A DNA stretch of 64,000 nt, taken from assembly GCF_002243345.2 (NCBI RefSeq), contig NZ_CP022655.2, positions 5,202,001-5,266,000 on the forward strand. The letters run 5' to 3'. This DNA comes from Paenibacillus sp. RUD330. Its GTDB lineage: Bacteria; Bacillota; Bacilli; Paenibacillales; Paenibacillaceae. Made by a program: the position numbers and the translations under genes. Of the stretch, positions 63,486 through 64,000 are shown one piece after another. The notes under the pieces are model-generated. The model had not been told where the DNA came from, made no database searches, and saw only the letters and a list, made by a program, of their open reading frames with translations. Position 1 is the first letter of the stretch, and each line of letters starts with the position of its first letter.

Positions 63486-63787
63486 CCTTCAACCCTTCCT
63501 TTATTCTCCGTTTGTGGTAGTCTTGAAGCAAAGACGCAGAAGGCTTCCTTTAAGTTGCTCGCTCACAAAGCGATGAAGACCATCCGAGTGGACGGTCCTG
63601 ACCGTCTCCGCCGCCATGCCGCTCCTCATTCTCATCCGTCGCTCAGCGTATTCTCCCTTCGGGGAGCTGAAGGCTGCCCGCTCGGAAAGCCGGCTCCATG
63701 CGGCCGAGCCGGCAAGCTCCCGCTATTTCTGCGGCAACGGGTCCGGGGCGCGGCCGTTTACAGCATCTGAAAAAGGGAGGTACGGGG
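63486..63787. other. Divergent intergenic region between tmrB and the nucleotidyltransferase gene
   Basis: About 300 bases with no supported gene; it should hold both promoters. I looked for T-box and riboswitch features and saw none. Confidence 0.35.
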
Positions 63788-64000
63788 ATGAACAGCATCC
63801 AAGGGAGCTTCTTGCCGACAGATGGAGCCGATCGCAAGCCGCTGCTTGAACAACAGCTCGCAGCGCTGCTCCTGTCCGATCCGCAAGCTCCCGATCATCT
63901 CAGGCATTTGAGAGATCATGGCCCGCAAGAAGCTTGGCTGGCCGCCGGCTATATCCGCAATCTGGTCTGGGACCGCCTGCATGGCTACCGGGAGCGCACG
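63788..64000 (+). CDS. Nucleotidyltransferase family protein, NTP_transf_6 type (5' part only)
   Basis: The first 71 codons are visible and the gene continues past the window. AWLAAGYIRNLVWDRLHGY is the conserved N-terminal segment of the COG3575/DUF925 nucleotidyltransferase-like family; the catalytic Asp motif would lie further on, outside the window. ATG 63788 has GGAGG seven bases ahead. Molecular function of the family is not established. Confidence 0.8.
   Translation, partial: MNSIQGSFLPTDGADRKPLLEQQLAALLLSDPQAPDHLRHLRDHGPQEAWLAAGYIRNLVWDRLHGYRERT

Noticed and set aside
63486-63787. T-box or riboswitch before the nucleotidyltransferase gene
   Set aside because: No conserved T-box antiterminator sequence and no terminator hairpin are present.

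Overview
The window looks like chromosomal DNA of a GC-rich, spore-forming member of the Bacillales, most likely Paenibacillus or a close relative (inference from content; no marker gene such as 16S rRNA is present). Supporting signs are purine-rich Shine-Dalgarno sites in front of most genes, sporulation proteins (five YjcZ-type tiny membrane proteins and a BclB-type collagen-like exosporium protein), a sigma-B-type promoter at csbD, LplABC-type sugar importers with AraC regulators, an S-layer-homology protein, and Bacillus-type BmrA, YlmA and TmrB.

Layout. 0-4.4 kb: end of an ABC importer ATPase gene, an ECF sigma/anti-sigma pair and an IolW-like dehydrogenase. 4.4-9.3 kb: an ABC exporter broken by one amber codon, an orphan response regulator with a degenerate receiver, and BmrA. 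9.5-17.7 kb: an AAA ATPase, a GH18-like secreted protein, the giant helicase Lhr and an AraC regulator. 17.9-26.3 kb: a minus-strand sugar locus (sulfatase, AraC regulator, solute-binding lipoprotein, two permeases, GH51 arabinofuranosidase). 26.8-34.9 kb: S-layer-type protein, AraC regulator, YlmA, a lipoprotein, a YidC insertase with a small overlapping upstream gene, and an APH-type kinase. 35-45.7 kb: a heterodimeric ABC exporter, CcdC-like and other membrane proteins, a TetR/MFS pair with two matching operators, free methionine sulfoxide reductase, a frameshifted DUF817 gene, DinB and a preQ1-riboswitch-controlled queuosine precursor transporter. 46-54 kb: the collagen-like exosporium gene, a methyltransferase, an Lrp regulator convergent with a leucine-dehydrogenase-like enzyme, and the five-copy yjcZ array. 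54-64 kb: an AT-rich gene-poor stretch, an MFS exporter, CsbD, NDH-2 with DUF1641, a chromosomal ParM/ParR-like actin cassette, a DAO-type oxidoreductase, TmrB and the start of a nucleotidyltransferase gene.

How genes work together. The sugar locus should import and cleave arabinose-containing oligosaccharides. The TetR protein should control itself and the MFS exporter through GAACGATCG(T/G)TC sites. The yjcZ copies share a promoter module with fixed internal spacing and so are probably co-expressed in sporulation. NDH-2 and DUF1641 form one transcription unit. The actin-like ATPase and its ribbon-helix-helix partner form a two-gene segregation-type cassette on what appears to be the chromosome. 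Two genes are visibly broken (the exporter at 4468-6201 and DUF817 at 43329-44157), and one yjcZ copy has lost its stop codon. The most novel-looking elements are the actin cassette and the yjcZ array with its shared module.
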